Below, piece by piece: positions 62,608 through 64,000 of a DNA stretch of 64,000 nt; positions within the stretch are counted from its first letter, which is position 1; each line of letters begins with the position of its first letter. The position numbers were made by a program, and so were the translations under genes. Under the pieces are notes generated by a model. That model was given only the letters and a program-made list of their open reading frames with translations, had not been told where the DNA came from and searched no databases. The DNA comes from Candidatus Opimibacter iunctus (GTDB lineage Bacteria > Bacteroidota > Bacteroidia > Chitinophagales > Saprospiraceae): contig JADJVH010000015.1 of NCBI GenBank assembly GCA_016716665.1, positions 1-64,000 of the forward strand, written 5' to 3'.

Positions 62608-63869
62608 TAAAAACCCGTGAAGAACTCATCTATCTGCTGACCAAAGCGGCCGAACTGGAGCACCTCCTGGTCTGTCAATATCTTTTTGCAGCATTTAGCA
62701 TCAAGCGCTTTGAGCATGAAGGCCTCACGCCCTTGCAGCAGAATGCTGTAGATGAATGGGGCCAAACGCTGCTCCTCATTTCCCGCCAGGAGATGGAGCA
62801 TCTTGGCCTGGTGAGCAATATCCTTACCGCTATTGGTGCCATGCCCCATTTTGAGCGTCCGGCTTTCCCTCATACAGGGTCATACTATCCATTCCCGCTA
62901 GTGCTCGAACGTCTCAATCTGGAAGCCGTCCAAAGGTTTGCCTGTGTTGAAAAACCAATGGATGTCCAAAATCCACTTTGCAAAGAGCCAGCCCCACCTA
63001 ATCAGATGTTGTCATTGGGGTCTCCTACTACCTTTACCAGCGTGGCACAACTTTATGCCTTGATCCGCGATGCCATCACCGAAATACCCATGTCTGATGC
63101 AGACCTTTTTATCGGCCCGCCATCTGCACAAGTGGGAGGTGGCGAGCTTGATCTCGACTTCGGACGTATCGGAGCGGTAGGCGGCGTATATGATGTCACC
63201 CTCTTTCCGGTTTATGACCGGCCGACGGCATTGCAGGCTGTAGACCTTATCACCGAACAGGGAGAAGGAACACCTCATTCCATTCCTGACGAGCCCTCAC
63301 ACTACACGAGGTTTCTCGAGATGTATGGAGAGATGAAAAATTTCATGGCCGAAGATCCTTCATTTAACCCGGCAAGAAATATAGTCCCCAATCCCAGGAT
63401 ATGGGAGCATGATAATGTCAGGGGGAGTACGCTGATCACAGATCCGATGACCAGGGAAGTCATGCTGTTTTTCAACCACAGCTACGAACTCATGCTAATG
63501 ATGATGATCCGTTTTTACGCACATACAGATGAGACGACTGAAGAAATCAATATTCTCAAGTATGCCGCATTCTTCCCATTCATGACCATGGTGATCAGGC
63601 CACTTGGTGAGATGTTGACGACGATGCCTGCATTTGACAAGCAACCTGATGGGCCGAGGGCTGGTGCAGGGTTTGAACTGAACTACATACATTCTTTCCT
63701 GCCACACAAGAAAGCCGCATGGACACTGATGTCTGAGCGCATGACGGTCATCTCAAACGAAATGGCCAGGGTGGCTAAATTACCAAAAGCGCCTCCGGGC
63801 TTAGCCTATATTTCAGAAAGTATTGCCCTGGTCAATCGAAATTTCACTCAAAACCTAATCGCCAAATAA
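62604..63869 (+). CDS. VioB-like ferritin-fold protein
   Basis: A protein of 421 residues. The ferritin-like helices show TKAAELEHLLVCQYLFAAFS (Glu and His), and ISRQEMEHLGLVSNIL with the second ExxH. They resemble the iminophenyl-pyruvate dimer synthase (VioB/RebD-type partner) family rather than storage ferritins. The remaining part carries FELNYIHSFLPHKKAAW and ISNEMARVAKLPKAPP. A diiron-type oxidation of a small molecule is likely, but which one is unknown. It is translationally coupled to the VTT protein and followed after two bases by another reading frame. Confidence 0.7.
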   Translation: MIKTREELIYLLTKAAELEHLLVCQYLFAAFSIKRFEHEGLTPLQQNAVDEWGQTLLLISRQEMEHLGLVSNILTAIGAMPHFERPAFPHTGSYYPFPLVLERLNLEAVQRFACVEKPMDVQNPLCKEPAPPNQMLSLGSPTTFTSVAQLYALIRDAITEIPMSDADLFIGPPSAQVGGGELDLDFGRIGAVGGVYDVTLFPVYDRPTALQAVDLITEQGEGTPHSIPDEPSHYTRFLEMYGEMKNFMAEDPSFNPARNIVPNPRIWEHDNVRGSTLITDPMTREVMLFFNHSYELMLMMMIRFYAHTDETTEEINILKYAAFFPFMTMVIRPLGEMLTTMPAFDKQPDGPRAGAGFELNYIHSFLPHKKAAWTLMSERMTVISNEMARVAKLPKAPPGLAYISESIALVNRNFTQNLIAK

Positions 63870-63871
63870 CA

Positions 63872-64000
63872 ATGCTCAATATTCAATTTGAAGGCTGGTT
63901 TCAATGCCGTTTTGCCACAGATCCTGATCCTACAAATGATCCACGAGGATTGAGCGGCCCTACACAGGTCGTCCCAGGTGAACCTGAATTTGACCGACTC
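63872..64000 (+). CDS. Unrecognised gene, cut by the window edge
   Basis: The first 43 codons of a gene starting with ATG at 63872, two bases after the ferritin-like stop: MLNIQFEGWFQCRFATDP, then a Pro/Asp-rich stretch and LSGPTQVVPGEPEFDRL. I do not recognise the family. The position implies co-translation with the ferritin-fold enzyme; it may be its partner. Incomplete at the right edge. Confidence 0.6.
   Translation, partial: MLNIQFEGWFQCRFATDPDPTNDPRGLSGPTQVVPGEPEFDRL

Noticed and set aside
1..64000. tRNA, rRNA and CRISPR arrays
   Set aside because: No T-loop/acceptor pattern, ribosomal RNA signature or repeat-spacer array was recognised on either strand; a tRNAscan or Infernal search would settle it.

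Overview
The window looks like chromosomal DNA of a Bacteroidota bacterium, most likely from the Saprospiraceae/Chitinophagales side of the phylum. Supporting signs are TAnnTTTG-type -7 promoter elements, a type IX secretion plug protein, many short lipoproteins, CRTAC/FG-GAP (VCBS, ASPIC/UnbV) proteins, a Lys/Ala histone-H1-like protein, and Sec-lipoprotein (clade II) nitrous oxide reductase. At least a dozen genes, including essential ones (topoisomerase subunit A, RhlE), carry single-base frameshifts, some of which compensate each other within a few codons. This looks like an under-polished long-read assembly, so most broken genes here should be read as intact in the cell.

Layout. 0-2.9 kb: terminator, RhlE helicase, a long non-coding stretch with three tandem ~120-bp repeats, and a frameshifted DinB-like gene. 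2.9-8.7 kb: two minus-strand CRTAC/FG-GAP lipoproteins. 8.9-19.2 kb: a porin-like gene and then a nitrous oxide respiration island: cytochrome c, nosZ, nosL (fused to a membrane domain), nosD, nosF, nosY and a truncated hemoglobin. Facing them are a fasciclin lipoprotein, a heme-copper-oxidase-like membrane protein and a Crp/Fnr regulator. Two FNR-like boxes (TGATnnnnATCA), one before the cytochrome and one before the fasciclin gene, have identical geometry relative to their -7 elements, so the regulator probably drives both arms. 19.4-27.2 kb: a same-strand group of CRTAC1 lipoprotein, asparagine-synthetase-like enzyme without the glutaminase cysteine, overlapping radical SAM enzyme, and a 1194-residue TPR/FG-GAP protein with a long unrecognised C-terminal region. 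This is the best candidate for an undescribed system.

27.2-49.1 kb: an ABC/FtsX/HlyD export operon, a TMTC-like membrane-TPR protein, lipA, recQ, the histone-like gene, a thioredoxin-fold protein, topoisomerase subunit A, an anti-sigma-like gene, a MORN/TonB lipoprotein, DUF2541, a DUF2064 glycosyltransferase, an RND adaptor with TolC, and the T9SS plug protein. 49.3-64 kb: a REP-associated tyrosine transposase next to a 38-nt perfect palindrome, then mpg, guaB, tadA, pcm, a phosphohexomutase, a GH114-like lipoprotein, an NTF2-like protein, an SDR/DUF2867 protein, a metal-binding HMA protein, a beta-helix/PA14 lipoprotein, a VTT membrane protein, and a VioB-like ferritin-fold enzyme with a partial gene at the edge.

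No tRNA, rRNA or CRISPR array was recognised. Several promoters place the -7 element 3-7 nt before the start codon (guaB, lipA, two CRTAC genes), which suggests leaderless transcripts.
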